Shown: positions 6,829 to 15,014 of the stretch, one piece after another
Layout: each line of letters starts with the position of its first letter
Numbering within the stretch: the first letter of the stretch is position 1
Notes under the pieces: generated by a model
What the model was told of the DNA's origin: nothing
The model's database searches: none
Seen by the model: the letters and a program-made list of their open reading frames with translations, nothing else
Assembly (NCBI GenBank): GCA_007119395.1
Contig: SKPS01000040.1
Coordinates: forward strand, 1 to 18,991
DNA length: 18,991 nt
Direction of reading: 5' to 3'
Origin: Lentimicrobiaceae bacterium
GTDB taxonomy: Bacteria; Bacteroidota; Bacteroidia; Bacteroidales; SKPS01
Position numbers and translations under genes: made by a program

Positions 6829-8127
6829 ATGCAGCACATGAAGAAGCAGATACATCAGGAGTGGAGTTTCGACGGGGTGATATATGAGGTGAACATCAGG
6901 CAATACACGTCTGAGGGCACTTTCAAAGCTTTTCTTCCCCATTTGGATCGGTTATCGGAGATGGGGGTTGATATTTTGTGGTTGATGCCGGTATTTCCGA
7001 TTGGTTCGGTGCACCGGAAGGGGTCGCTGGGGAGCTACTACTCGATCAAGGATTTCAAGGGTGTAAACCCCGAGTTTGGCAATGAAGAGGATTTGCGTGC
7101 TTTGATTGAGAAAGCGCATAGATTGGGCATGAAGGTATTGCTTGACTGGGTGACGAATCATGCGGCGTGGGACAATGTATGGACGGTTTCTCATCCTGAG
7201 TATTTCAAGAAGGGTGAGGGGGGTGGTTTTGTTTCACCGAATGACTGGTCGGATGTGATTGCGTTGGATTATGGGGTTGCTTCGATGCGCAAGGCGATGA
7301 TTGATGCGATGTGTTATTGGGTGCGAGAGTTTGATATTGATGGATTTCGGTGTGATGTAGCTGGTTTGGTGCCTGTTGATTTCTGGGAAGAAGCCCGTTA
7401 TCATCTGGAGTTGATCAAGCCTCTGTTTATGTTGGCCGAAGATGAAGAGAACGGTGCCTTGATGCGGTATGCATTTGATATGAATTACACTTGGAAGGTG
7501 CACCATATGATGGGTAAAGTGGCCAAAGGGGAGGAGTCGTTAGGTGCTTTCAGGGCGGTATTCGACCAGAATAATGCGTTGTATCCCCCTTCTGTGTATC
7601 GAATGCAATTCATCACGAACCATGATGAGAATTCATGGAACGGAAGTGAGTATGAGCGCCTTGGAGAGTTTTCAGAAGCTTTCGCTGCGTTGACGTTTAT
7701 GCTGCCGGGGATGCCGTTAATCTACTCAGGGCAGGAGGCCGGTTACAAGGAACGGATCGCCTTTTTCGATAAAGACAGGATCGAATGGGGTGATGTAGTA
7801 CTGCATGGATTGTATCAACAACTGATCGCCATTAAAAAGTCGTACACACCACTGCACAACGGGAACTACGGTGCACCCATCAGATGGATTCAAAGCAACT
7901 GTTCTGACACGCTGTTGGGGTTGGCCAGAAAAGATCACATGAACACCATTATTGCGTTCTTTCATTTTGGTAACGAAGTGCTTCCACAGGTAAATGTTGA
8001 TACAGAAGGCTATGAAGGGGAATATACCGACCTGTTGACCGGTGAAACAGTGAAGGTCGACAGCAACTGGCACCCGGAGATTCAACCCGGAGGCTATCAG
8101 TTGCTTGCATTACACCATCAGCGGTAA
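6829..8127 (+). CDS. Cytoplasmic GH13 alpha-amylase family glycosidase
   Basis: The product has 432 residues and a compact GH13 barrel with all catalytic residues. Region I is LLDWVTNHAAWD (104-115), the nucleophile Asp176 lies in GFRCDVAG, the acid/base Glu204 in MLAEDEE, and the stabiliser Asp266 in FITNHDEN. A short beta-sandwich domain C ends with a WHPEIQPGGYQLLAL stretch. There is no signal peptide, so it should act in the cytoplasm on imported maltodextrins or other short alpha-glucans. Exact activity (amylase, maltogenic or alpha-glucosidase type) cannot be read from the motifs. The start is ATG 6829 or ATG 6838 (MKKQIHQ); both follow the -7 box at 6741. It is transcribed away from the TreS-like operon, which suggests shared control. 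The first 900 bases are much richer in G and T on the coding strand than the last 350. Confidence 0.9.
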   Translation: MQHMKKQIHQEWSFDGVIYEVNIRQYTSEGTFKAFLPHLDRLSEMGVDILWLMPVFPIGSVHRKGSLGSYYSIKDFKGVNPEFGNEEDLRALIEKAHRLGMKVLLDWVTNHAAWDNVWTVSHPEYFKKGEGGGFVSPNDWSDVIALDYGVASMRKAMIDAMCYWVREFDIDGFRCDVAGLVPVDFWEEARYHLELIKPLFMLAEDEENGALMRYAFDMNYTWKVHHMMGKVAKGEESLGAFRAVFDQNNALYPPSVYRMQFITNHDENSWNGSEYERLGEFSEAFAALTFMLPGMPLIYSGQEAGYKERIAFFDKDRIEWGDVVLHGLYQQLIAIKKSYTPLHNGNYGAPIRWIQSNCSDTLLGLARKDHMNTIIAFFHFGNEVLPQVNVDTEGYEGEYTDLLTGETVKVDSNWHPEIQPGGYQLLALHHQR

Positions 8128-8187
8128 CGTTGTAGAAATCTTCAGGCCGGAATGAGGTATTGAAAAATAATTCAGTTATTTATTTCC

Positions 8188-8195
8188 TATTTTTG
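8188..8195 (+). promoter_or_regulatory. -7 box for recN
   Basis: TATTTTTG matches TAnnTTTG exactly and is followed by CATC. It lies 29 bases before the recN ATG at 8225, giving a short leader of roughly 20 nt. It separates recN transcriptionally from the GH13 gene that ends at 8127. No well-spaced -33 TTTG is seen. Confidence 0.55.
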
Positions 8196-8224
8196 CATCT
8201 TATTCGAATATAGCATAAAACAGT

Positions 8225-9883
8225 ATGCTGAAAAGAGTCGTTATTGAGAATTATGCTTTGATCCGTGCGCTGGACATTCGTTTTCAGAGTGGTTTCACGA
8301 CCATCACTGGAGAGACGGGGGCCGGCAAGTCGATCATGCTTGACGCACTGGGGATGGTGTTGGGCAACAGAGCAGATATGCGTGTGATCAGTGAAGGTGG
8401 TAAGAAATGTATTGTGGAAGCCACTTTCAGTATCCGGGAGTATGGTCTTGAACCGTTGTTTTCGGCACATGACATTGATTACGATCATGAAACCCTGTTG
8501 CGTAGGGAGATCAATGCCAACGGGAAAAGCCGGGCATTTGTCAACGATACCCCTGTGAACCTGGCGGTTCTGAAGGAGCTGGGATCCCGCTTAATAAACA
8601 TTCACTCTCAACATGAGGTGCTGGTGCTCAACAACAGAGACTTCCAACTCACCACACTGGACACTTTCGACGGCAACGAACCGTTGTTGCAGAAATACCA
8701 GGTATTGTATCAACAATATACAGACAGAAAAAAGCGCCTTGAAGAGCTGTCGAAAGCACGTGCCGACTACCTGGCCCAATACGATTACGACCGTTTTTTA
8801 TACGATGAGCTGGTGGCGGCAAAGCCGGAAAACGATCGTATGGAGGAGTTGGAAGAAGGTTACAGAATGCTGACCCATGCGGCAGAGATCAAAGCGTTGC
8901 TTTACCAGTTGGCAGAGCTTATGACCGGAGAACCAATACTGTTTACCGATTCTTTGAAAACCCTTACCATGAAGCTGCAGAAGTATGCTTCGGGAGAGCC
9001 ATTGAATGATTTGATTCAGCGGCTTGAGTCCCTTTGCATTGAAGCCAATGATTTGGCCATGGAGCTGGAACAGGTGAACAATACGCTGGATGATAATCCG
9101 CAAGAGGCTGAAAAACTGAACGAAAGGATAGGTCACTTAAACCATCTGATGAACAAACACCGGGTGCAATCAACCGAGTCGTTGGTGATGATTCGAGACG
9201 AGATTGGCCAGCGTTTATCGCAGCAGCACGACCTGGGTGAAGTGATCGAGAAAACAGCAGAAGAGCTTGAAGAGCTGCAACGTGACCTTGAAAAACTGGC
9301 ATCAGAGATCAGCCTCACCAGAAGCAAAGCTGCTGCACCTCTGGCGAAACACCTCACCGGTTTGCTGACAAAACTGGGAATGCCTGATGCAACTATCCAG
9401 ATCAATACCGAACAGCTTCCGCAACCCGGCCCTGATGGTATGGATACGGTTTCTATGCTCTTCTCTGCCAACAAAGGGAGCAACCCAGATATCATCTCCC
9501 GGATTGCCTCTGGCGGAGAGCTGTCACGACTGATGCTGGCGTTGAAATCTGTTCTCTCAAAACGGACATTGATTCCAACCATCATATTTGATGAGATAGA
9601 TTCTGGTGTTTCAGGTGATATAGCCGGCAAGACCGGTAACCTGATGAAACAGATGGGGGATACGATGCAGGTGATCGCCATCACTCACCTCCCACAAATT
9701 GCCGCCAAAGGTGATCTCCAGTTCCAGGCCACCAAATCAACGGTGGGTGATCAAACGGTATCTCAAGTAGTACCTCTCTCTGAGAAACAAAGAGTGGATA
9801 CCATTGCCCGTATGCTCAGCGATGGGGAACCTACCAACGAATCACTGGCCAATGCAAAACAACTGCTTGGTGTAAAAGCCTAG
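8225..9883 (+). CDS. recN: DNA repair protein RecN
   Basis: The product has 552 residues, the normal RecN length. This SMC-like ATPase acts in recombinational repair of double-strand breaks. The N-terminal head carries MLKRVVIENYALI and Walker A GETGAGKS (29-36). Long charged helices in the middle, roughly 150-370, form the coiled coil. The C-terminal head carries the ABC signature IASGGELSRLMLALK (about 427-441), Walker B TIIFDEIDSG (about 452-461) and AITHLPQIAA, where the His follows the D-loop. All motifs are intact. The preceding -7 box and the ATG 29 bases later support this start. An 81-bp A-rich gap separates it from fabI. Confidence 0.97.
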   Translation: MLKRVVIENYALIRALDIRFQSGFTTITGETGAGKSIMLDALGMVLGNRADMRVISEGGKKCIVEATFSIREYGLEPLFSAHDIDYDHETLLRREINANGKSRAFVNDTPVNLAVLKELGSRLINIHSQHEVLVLNNRDFQLTTLDTFDGNEPLLQKYQVLYQQYTDRKKRLEELSKARADYLAQYDYDRFLYDELVAAKPENDRMEELEEGYRMLTHAAEIKALLYQLAELMTGEPILFTDSLKTLTMKLQKYASGEPLNDLIQRLESLCIEANDLAMELEQVNNTLDDNPQEAEKLNERIGHLNHLMNKHRVQSTESLVMIRDEIGQRLSQQHDLGEVIEKTAEELEELQRDLEKLASEISLTRSKAAAPLAKHLTGLLTKLGMPDATIQINTEQLPQPGPDGMDTVSMLFSANKGSNPDIISRIASGGELSRLMLALKSVLSKRTLIPTIIFDEIDSGVSGDIAGKTGNLMKQMGDTMQVIAITHLPQIAAKGDLQFQATKSTVGDQTVSQVVPLSEKQRVDTIARMLSDGEPTNESLANAKQLLGVKA

Positions 9884-9964
9884 CCAAACAATATATTAAG
9901 CAAACATCAAAACAAAAACAATCAAAGAACATAACATCTGTTTGTAAATCAAAACAATACTGAT

Positions 9965-10825
9965 ATGTCATATAACCTGTTAAAAGGGAAAAGAGGGATT
10001 ATTTTCGGTCCATTGGATGAGAAGTCGATTGCGTGGAAGGTGGCCGAGCGTGCCTGGGAAGAGGGGGCTGAGTTCACCATTTCGAACACACCCACTGCGA
10101 TCCGTTTCGGTACGGTGAAGGAGTTGGCTGAAAAGACCGGTTCAGTCATATTGCCGGCTGATGCCACCAATGTGAAGGAACTGGAGAATGTGTTTCAATC
10201 TTCAATGGAGATATTGGGTGGAAAAATCGATTTTATGCTCCACTCCATTGGTATGTCGATGAACGTACGAAAGGGGAGGCGTTACGACGACCTTGACTAT
10301 AATTACTTTGTGAAGACGATGGACATCTCTGCCATCTCATTTCACAAGATGTTACAGGTTGCCCGAAAGCTTGACGCCTTCAATGAATGGGGGTCAGTGG
10401 TAGCGCTCTCCTATGTTGCTGCACAGCGTACCCTGTTCCGTTATAATGATATGGCCGATGCCAAAGCAGCGCTTGAGTCGATTGCCAGAAGCTTCGGATA
10501 TATCTACGGTCGCGACAGGAAGATCAGGGTCAATACCATTTCACAATCACCAACACTTACAACGGCGGGGAGTGGTGTAAAAGGGATCGACAACCTGATA
10601 GATTTCACCGAAAGGATGTCACCACTGGGTAATGCCACAGCCGATGAGTGTGCCGATTACTGCATCACCCTTTTCTCAGACCTGACCCGAAAGGTCACCA
10701 TGCAGAACCTTTACCATGACGGAGGCTTCTCCAATATGGGGATGAGCTTCAGTGCAATGGCCGTGTACAACCGAAGCCTCGACTGCCCTGATTGCATCGA
10801 GCCCGAAGAGCCTTGGGATGATTAA
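9965..10825 (+). CDS. fabI: Enoyl-[acyl-carrier-protein] reductase (NADH), FabI
   Basis: The product has 286 residues and catalyses the last reduction of each fatty-acid elongation cycle. The nucleotide-binding start is GKRGIIFGPLDEKSIAW (8-24). The HSIGMS segment lies at 93-98, and the catalytic set is Tyr150, Tyr160 and Lys167 in LSYVAAQ...RYNDMADAKAALE, matching the FabI Y-x6-Y-x6-K pattern rather than that of an ordinary SDR. ISQSPTLTTAGSGVKG (192-207) is the substrate-loop region. The C-terminal DLTRKVTMQNLYHDGGFSNMG stretch is as in other Bacteroidota FabI proteins. The Cys-containing tail (LDCPDCIEPEEPWDD) is likely lineage-specific. It is probably co-transcribed with the SDR gene 48 bp downstream. 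Confidence 0.96.
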   Translation: MSYNLLKGKRGIIFGPLDEKSIAWKVAERAWEEGAEFTISNTPTAIRFGTVKELAEKTGSVILPADATNVKELENVFQSSMEILGGKIDFMLHSIGMSMNVRKGRRYDDLDYNYFVKTMDISAISFHKMLQVARKLDAFNEWGSVVALSYVAAQRTLFRYNDMADAKAALESIARSFGYIYGRDRKIRVNTISQSPTLTTAGSGVKGIDNLIDFTERMSPLGNATADECADYCITLFSDLTRKVTMQNLYHDGGFSNMGMSFSAMAVYNRSLDCPDCIEPEEPWDD

Positions 10826-10873
10826 TGCCTCTGTTGTTCTAACAGTATAGCTTCTGATAAATCGTGTATTGGC

Positions 10874-11668
10874 ATGAAACTAAAAGGGAAAAGAGTGTGG
10901 CTTACCGGGGCGGGTTCCGGTATCGGGGCTGCCATGGCACAGCAATTGTCGGGTGTGGCCTCTTTGCTGATCATCTCCTCTTTGGATGAAAAGGAGCTGA
11001 ATGACCTGCAAGCCTCTCTCGGGCAAACATCCACTAAAGTGGTGATGCTCCCTTTTGACCTGGGTGATGCAGAAGCGGTGAAGTCGGCCGCACAATTTGT
11101 GCTGGAAACTTTTCACGGTGTGGATGTTCTGATCAACAACGGTGGCATCAGCCAACGGGCGTTGGTGGGTGAAACCACCATGGAGGTTGATCGAAAGATT
11201 ATGGAAATCAACTACTTCAGCTATGTGCAACTCACCAAACTAATGTTGCCTCCGATGATAGACCAGGGGAGTGGACACATTGCCGTTACCAGCAGTATGG
11301 TTGGCAAATTCGGCTTTCCCCTGAGGTCATCCTATGCCGCTTCAAAACACGCCTTGCAAGGCTACTTTGAAACCCTGGGACTGGAGTATTACAACCGGGG
11401 GATCAGAACCACCGTGGCACTGCCAGGAAGAATTAATACCAACATCTCGTTGAATGCGATCAGTGGCACCGGAGAAAAGTATGGTGAAATGGATCCCGGG
11501 CAGGCCAAAGGGATGCCGGCCGGGGTGTGTGCGAAAAAATACCTCAGGGCCATCGAAAAAAACCGATGGGAAGTGTACATCGGAAAACACGAGATTCTGA
11601 TGATATGGTTTAAACGGTTCGTCCCGGGGTTGTTCCGTAAACTGGCCAGAAGGGTAGGGGAGAAATAG
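10874..11668 (+). CDS. Classical short-chain dehydrogenase/reductase, DHRS7-like
   Basis: The product has 264 residues with a single Rossmann-fold SDR domain. The cofactor motif is TGAGSGIG (11-18) and the NNAG motif is present as NNGG (88-91). Asn113 lies in EINYFSYV, and the catalytic triad is Ser141, Tyr154 and Lys158 in SSMVGKFGFPLRSSYAASK. The hydrophobic, basic C-terminus (ILMIWFKRFVPGLFRKLARR) suggests loose membrane contact. The overall pattern resembles DHRS7/DHRS7B-type reductases. The substrate is unknown, but its place 48 bp after fabI is compatible with a lipid or acyl substrate. Confidence 0.88.
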   Translation: MKLKGKRVWLTGAGSGIGAAMAQQLSGVASLLIISSLDEKELNDLQASLGQTSTKVVMLPFDLGDAEAVKSAAQFVLETFHGVDVLINNGGISQRALVGETTMEVDRKIMEINYFSYVQLTKLMLPPMIDQGSGHIAVTSSMVGKFGFPLRSSYAASKHALQGYFETLGLEYYNRGIRTTVALPGRINTNISLNAISGTGEKYGEMDPGQAKGMPAGVCAKKYLRAIEKNRWEVYIGKHEILMIWFKRFVPGLFRKLARRVGEK

Positions 11669-11692
11669 AACTTATTCCGATAGGAGAGGATT

Positions 11693-11731
11693 GTTTGAGA
11701 TGTTCTCGTATCTGAATATCTCATCTCAAAC
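11693..11731. repeat. Perfect 10-bp inverted repeat: terminator after the SDR gene or operator for the VOC gene
   Basis: GTTTGAGATG (11693-11702) and CATCTCAAAC (11722-11731) are exact reverse complements around 19 bases. The second arm is followed by CCATTTTTG, a short T-run, and then by the -7 box at 11742. It could be an intrinsic terminator for the fabI-SDR unit or a dyad operator overlapping the promoter of the VOC gene. The long loop and short T-run keep the terminator reading uncertain. Confidence 0.5.
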
Positions 11732-11741
11732 CCATTTTTGT

Positions 11742-11749
11742 TACCTTTG
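11742..11749 (+). promoter_or_regulatory. -7 box immediately before the VOC gene
   Basis: TACCTTTG matches TAnnTTTG and is followed by CACC and the ATG at 11754. The expected transcript start, about seven bases after the box, falls at or just inside the start codon, so the mRNA would be leaderless or nearly so. No clear -33 TTTG is seen at the right distance. Confidence 0.5.
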
Positions 11750-11753
11750 CACC

Positions 11754-12815
11754 ATGAATTACATTATCGCCGGAATTCAACAGGTAGGTATTGGTGTCGA
11801 CGACCTGGAAAGGGCGTGGAAATGGTATCGCACACACCTGGGCTTTGATGTAAGAATCTTTGAAGATGCCAGTACTGCTTCTTTGATGCTCCCGTATACC
11901 GGTGGAGAGCCCCGCGACAGGCATGCTGTACTGGCTTTCAACCTGCAAGGCGGCGGAGGTTTTGAAGTGTGGCAGCACAAAGGGAAAACACCTCTGTTTC
12001 CCGAGAACATTCATCAACTAGGCGACACCGGCATTCTCGTGGCAAAGATTAAAAGCCACCAGATCGAAGAATCGTACAGGTCGTTGACCGTTGCCAATCA
12101 TGTTGAAGTGATCGGCAACCTTGAGAAAGACCCCGCCAAAAGGAGACACTTCCTTGTTAAAGACCCCTGGGGAAACCTGTTTCAAATTGTTGAACAGGAG
12201 AGCTTCTTCTCTACCAAAAGACCCATCACTCATGGTGGTGTGGCGGGCGTTATGATTGGCGTTACAGATGTAAATAACAGTCTGCGACTTTACAAGGAGA
12301 TCCTGGGTTACGATGAGGTGGTTTACGACCTAACCGGTCACTTCTTGGATCTTGCCGGTATTGAAGGCGCAGAAGGGAGATTTCGCCGTGTTCTGCTGAA
12401 ACACAGCACGCCACGTAAAGGTGCGTTTGCCCCTTTCCTTGGGCCTACAGAAATAGAATTGATCCAGGCACTCGACAGAGATGTAACACATATTTACAAA
12501 GGCAGAATGTGGGGAGATCCCGGCTTTATTCACCTGTGTTTTGATGTGGCCAAAATGGATGCCCTCAGAGAAACATGTGAAAACCATGGCTTCCCGTTTA
12601 CTGTTGACAGCGCCAATAGCTTCGATATGGGTGAAGCAGCAGGCCATTTTAGCTATATCGAGGATCCCGACGGAACACTCATAGAGTTTGTGGAAACCCA
12701 CAAAATCCCCATCATTAAAAAGCTGGGATGGTACCTGAACCTGAAAAAGAGGAACCCCGAAAAACCTCTGCCTGCCTGGATGATTAGAGCTTTGAAGTTT
12801 AACAGGGTGAAGTAA
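11754..12815 (+). CDS. Two-domain VOC (glyoxalase/dioxygenase) superfamily protein
   Basis: The product has 353 residues. Two VOC domains, each of two beta-alpha-beta3 modules, are visible: domain 1 about 4-150 (QQVGIGVDDLERAWKWYRTH to DPWGNLFQIVEQE) and domain 2 about 160-316 (GVMIGVTDVNNSLRLYKEIL to DPDGTLIEFVE). In domain 2, Glu235 (TEIELIQ), His260 (GFIHLCFDV) and Glu311 (LIEFVE) sit at normal metal-ligand positions, but the first-strand His is replaced by a hydrophobic residue. Domain 1 lacks His at the usual places. Enzyme class is therefore open: metal-dependent lyase, dioxygenase or binding protein. The ATG at 11754 was chosen over one at 11691 because the latter would put the inverted repeat and -7 box inside the coding region. 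A basic tail (LKKRNPEKPLPAWMIRALKF) follows domain 2. Confidence 0.82.
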   Translation: MNYIIAGIQQVGIGVDDLERAWKWYRTHLGFDVRIFEDASTASLMLPYTGGEPRDRHAVLAFNLQGGGGFEVWQHKGKTPLFPENIHQLGDTGILVAKIKSHQIEESYRSLTVANHVEVIGNLEKDPAKRRHFLVKDPWGNLFQIVEQESFFSTKRPITHGGVAGVMIGVTDVNNSLRLYKEILGYDEVVYDLTGHFLDLAGIEGAEGRFRRVLLKHSTPRKGAFAPFLGPTEIELIQALDRDVTHIYKGRMWGDPGFIHLCFDVAKMDALRETCENHGFPFTVDSANSFDMGEAAGHFSYIEDPDGTLIEFVETHKIPIIKKLGWYLNLKKRNPEKPLPAWMIRALKFNRVK

Positions 12816-12877
12816 ACAGATGAATCAACACCATTCATGAAGATTCAACCAATTGAAACCCACGCAATTTTTAATGT

Positions 12878-14980
12878 ATGCAAACTGGTTTTGTACTGAT
12901 TACCGAAGCACCTTTATGGTTTCTTATTTTTTGTTTACTCTTTGGTGCCGGACTCTCCCTGATCCTCTACTTCCGAAACCCATCATCCGCAGTACCCCAA
13001 ATGCTACAACGTTGGCTTGCTGCTGTGCGGTTTATCGTAATCTCATTGATTGCCTTCCTGCTGCTCAACCCACTGGTTAAAAGAATGACCCGGGAGAGTG
13101 AGCCTCCGGTGGTGATTGTGGCCCTCGACAACAGCCAGTCGATGCTCATACACAGCGAAGATACCCTCGCCGATGCTGCGTTCCTGCGCGATATCAAAGA
13201 GCGATTACAAAGTGAACTGGGCAGAAGGTATGAGGTGGACTTGCTCACCTTTGGTGAAACGGTAAGCGATACCACTACCGCTCACTTTACAGAAAAAGAG
13301 ACCGATATCGCAGAGGTTTTCTCTGTAATTGAAAACCGCTATGCCGGCCGAAATGCCGGTGCCCTGGTGCTGGTCACCGATGGAATATACAACAAAGGGC
13401 TCAACCCAACCTACTATACAACCAGACTCAATCTGCCCGTCTACTCCGTTATGTGGGGTGATACCACCCGAAAGAGAGACCTTATGCTGGCAGAAGTGAA
13501 CTATAACCGGATCGCCTTTCTGGGGAACAAATTCCCGATGGAGGTGGTGGTGAGAGCAAACAGATCAGCCGGGCTTTCATCACGACTTGTAATCCGCAAC
13601 AGAGAAAAGGTGCTTCACAGTATCCCTTTTACCATTCACAACGATCCATTTGTGCAGATCTTCCAAGTGGATTTACTGGCAGAACAGGAAGGGGTTCTCG
13701 ATTTCGATGTATCGGTTGAAGCACTCCCCGATGAAGTGACGTTGGCAAACAACAGAACACGCGCTTTTGTGGAGGTGCTGTCGGGAAAGAAAAGGGTGTT
13801 GTTGTTGGCGGCCAAACCCCATCCCGATGTGGGGGCTATCCATCAGGCCCTGAAATATAATGCGCAGCTGGAGTCTGAGGTGTTTATGGTGGATGACTTC
13901 CCGTCAGGCAACCAACCGTGGGATTTGGTGATACTGCACCAGATACCTTTTGATCAACGAACTACGGATCTCTATCAGTCGCTGCTGAACCAACGCACCC
14001 CCATGATGATAATCGGAGGTGGAAACACACGCATGGAGGTGCTCACCGGAACCGGAGCTGCCCCTTCATTGGGAGGTGGAAACCTGCGCGGTAGATTCAA
14101 TGATGTGACCGCCTCACTCAACCAGGGCTTTGCACTCTTTACTCCCGAACCACGCTTTACAGAACAAATATCCGACCTGCCACCGCTCTATGTGCCATTT
14201 GGCAGAACAGAACCTCTCTCAGGGGAACAACCTATGTTCTACCAACAAATCGGAAGGGTGAGCACCAACTACCCACTGATCTCCTTTAACAGCACCAATG
14301 GGATCAGAACTTGCTATATTGGCGGTGAAGGGATCTGGAGATGGCGACTCCACTCGTTCCGGAACACAGACTCTCATCGACCCTTTAATACCTTTGTAAA
14401 CCAAATGGTGCAATACCTGACCGCTGCCGATGACAGAACGCGATTCAGGGTATCAGCACAAGGCTTTTATAATGAAACTGAACAGCTTACCATGACCGCA
14501 GAGCTGTATGACGCTGCCTTTAACCCGGTAACCGATCCCGAAGTGAACATCCGGTTTGAAAATGCTGAAAATCAAATGCAATACGACTTTACTTTCAGCA
14601 GACGTGAACGACATTACACCCTCGACGCAGGTCGGCTGCCGGTGGGTGAATACCGATACCTCGCTTCAACAACCCTCGGAAACGAACGCTTTTCAGCACA
14701 AGGGAAGTTCGTGGTATCACCAACAAACCTGGAAGCCAATATCACTGAAGCAAACCACTCACTGTTAAAAACACTCAGTCAACAAACCGAAGGGATCGCC
14801 GTCGCCCCCGATCAAACCGCCCAAATCATCCAGCACATACAACAACGGGAAGATATTAAACCGGTGGTCCATCCCAGAGAAAAATTTACAGACATTACCT
14901 CCATCTATTGGATCCTCGCATTTATCATGGCACTGCTTGCCCTTGAGTGGTTCCTGAGAAAACGTGAAGGAGCCTACTAA
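12878..14980 (+). CDS. Membrane-anchored von Willebrand factor A domain protein
   Basis: The product has 700 residues. Two N-terminal membrane helices (about 12-31 and 47-65) are followed by a VWA domain from about 77 to 195. Its MIDAS motif is complete (DNSQS, 84-88), with Thr142-Asp143 and VTDG (166-169) further on. A long beta-rich region follows, with an alpha/beta segment (KRVLLLAAKPHPDVGAI onward, then PMMIIGGG) resembling the glutamine-amidotransferase-like fold of related proteins. A last helix (IYWILAFIMALLALEWFL) ends in a short basic tail. The bulk should face the periplasm. The layout is common among Bacteroidota membrane proteins with VWA domains; the function is unknown. It starts 62 bp after the VOC gene and ends 34 bp before the M48 protease gene, suggesting one operon with the protease. 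Confidence 0.8.
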   Translation: MQTGFVLITEAPLWFLIFCLLFGAGLSLILYFRNPSSAVPQMLQRWLAAVRFIVISLIAFLLLNPLVKRMTRESEPPVVIVALDNSQSMLIHSEDTLADAAFLRDIKERLQSELGRRYEVDLLTFGETVSDTTTAHFTEKETDIAEVFSVIENRYAGRNAGALVLVTDGIYNKGLNPTYYTTRLNLPVYSVMWGDTTRKRDLMLAEVNYNRIAFLGNKFPMEVVVRANRSAGLSSRLVIRNREKVLHSIPFTIHNDPFVQIFQVDLLAEQEGVLDFDVSVEALPDEVTLANNRTRAFVEVLSGKKRVLLLAAKPHPDVGAIHQALKYNAQLESEVFMVDDFPSGNQPWDLVILHQIPFDQRTTDLYQSLLNQRTPMMIIGGGNTRMEVLTGTGAAPSLGGGNLRGRFNDVTASLNQGFALFTPEPRFTEQISDLPPLYVPFGRTEPLSGEQPMFYQQIGRVSTNYPLISFNSTNGIRTCYIGGEGIWRWRLHSFRNTDSHRPFNTFVNQMVQYLTAADDRTRFRVSAQGFYNETEQLTMTAELYDAAFNPVTDPEVNIRFENAENQMQYDFTFSRRERHYTLDAGRLPVGEYRYLASTTLGNERFSAQGKFVVSPTNLEANITEANHSLLKTLSQQTEGIAVAPDQTAQIIQHIQQREDIKPVVHPREKFTDITSIYWILAFIMALLALEWFLRKREGAY

Positions 14981-15014
14981 AAACCGATGAACCTGCCACA
15001 TTGAAAGAAAGATT

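Noticed and set aside
9133..9684. 183-residue open frame antisense to recN
   Set aside because: Low-complexity serine-rich shadow of a conserved recN frame.
9884..9964. A-rich gap before fabI examined for a promoter
   Set aside because: A TTTG occurs at 9941-9944, but no TAnnTTTG box follows at the right distance, so fabI may be read from the recN promoter.
10831..10845. CTGTT/AACAG hairpin after fabI
   Set aside because: A 5-bp stem with no T-run, between two genes that look co-transcribed.
11691..11753. Upstream in-frame ATG for the VOC gene
   Set aside because: The added residues do not fit the VOC fold and the extension covers the inverted repeat and -7 box.
12820..12838. ATGAAT/ATTCAT hairpin after the VOC gene
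   Set aside because: A 6-bp, mostly A/T stem without a T-run; too weak to call a terminator.
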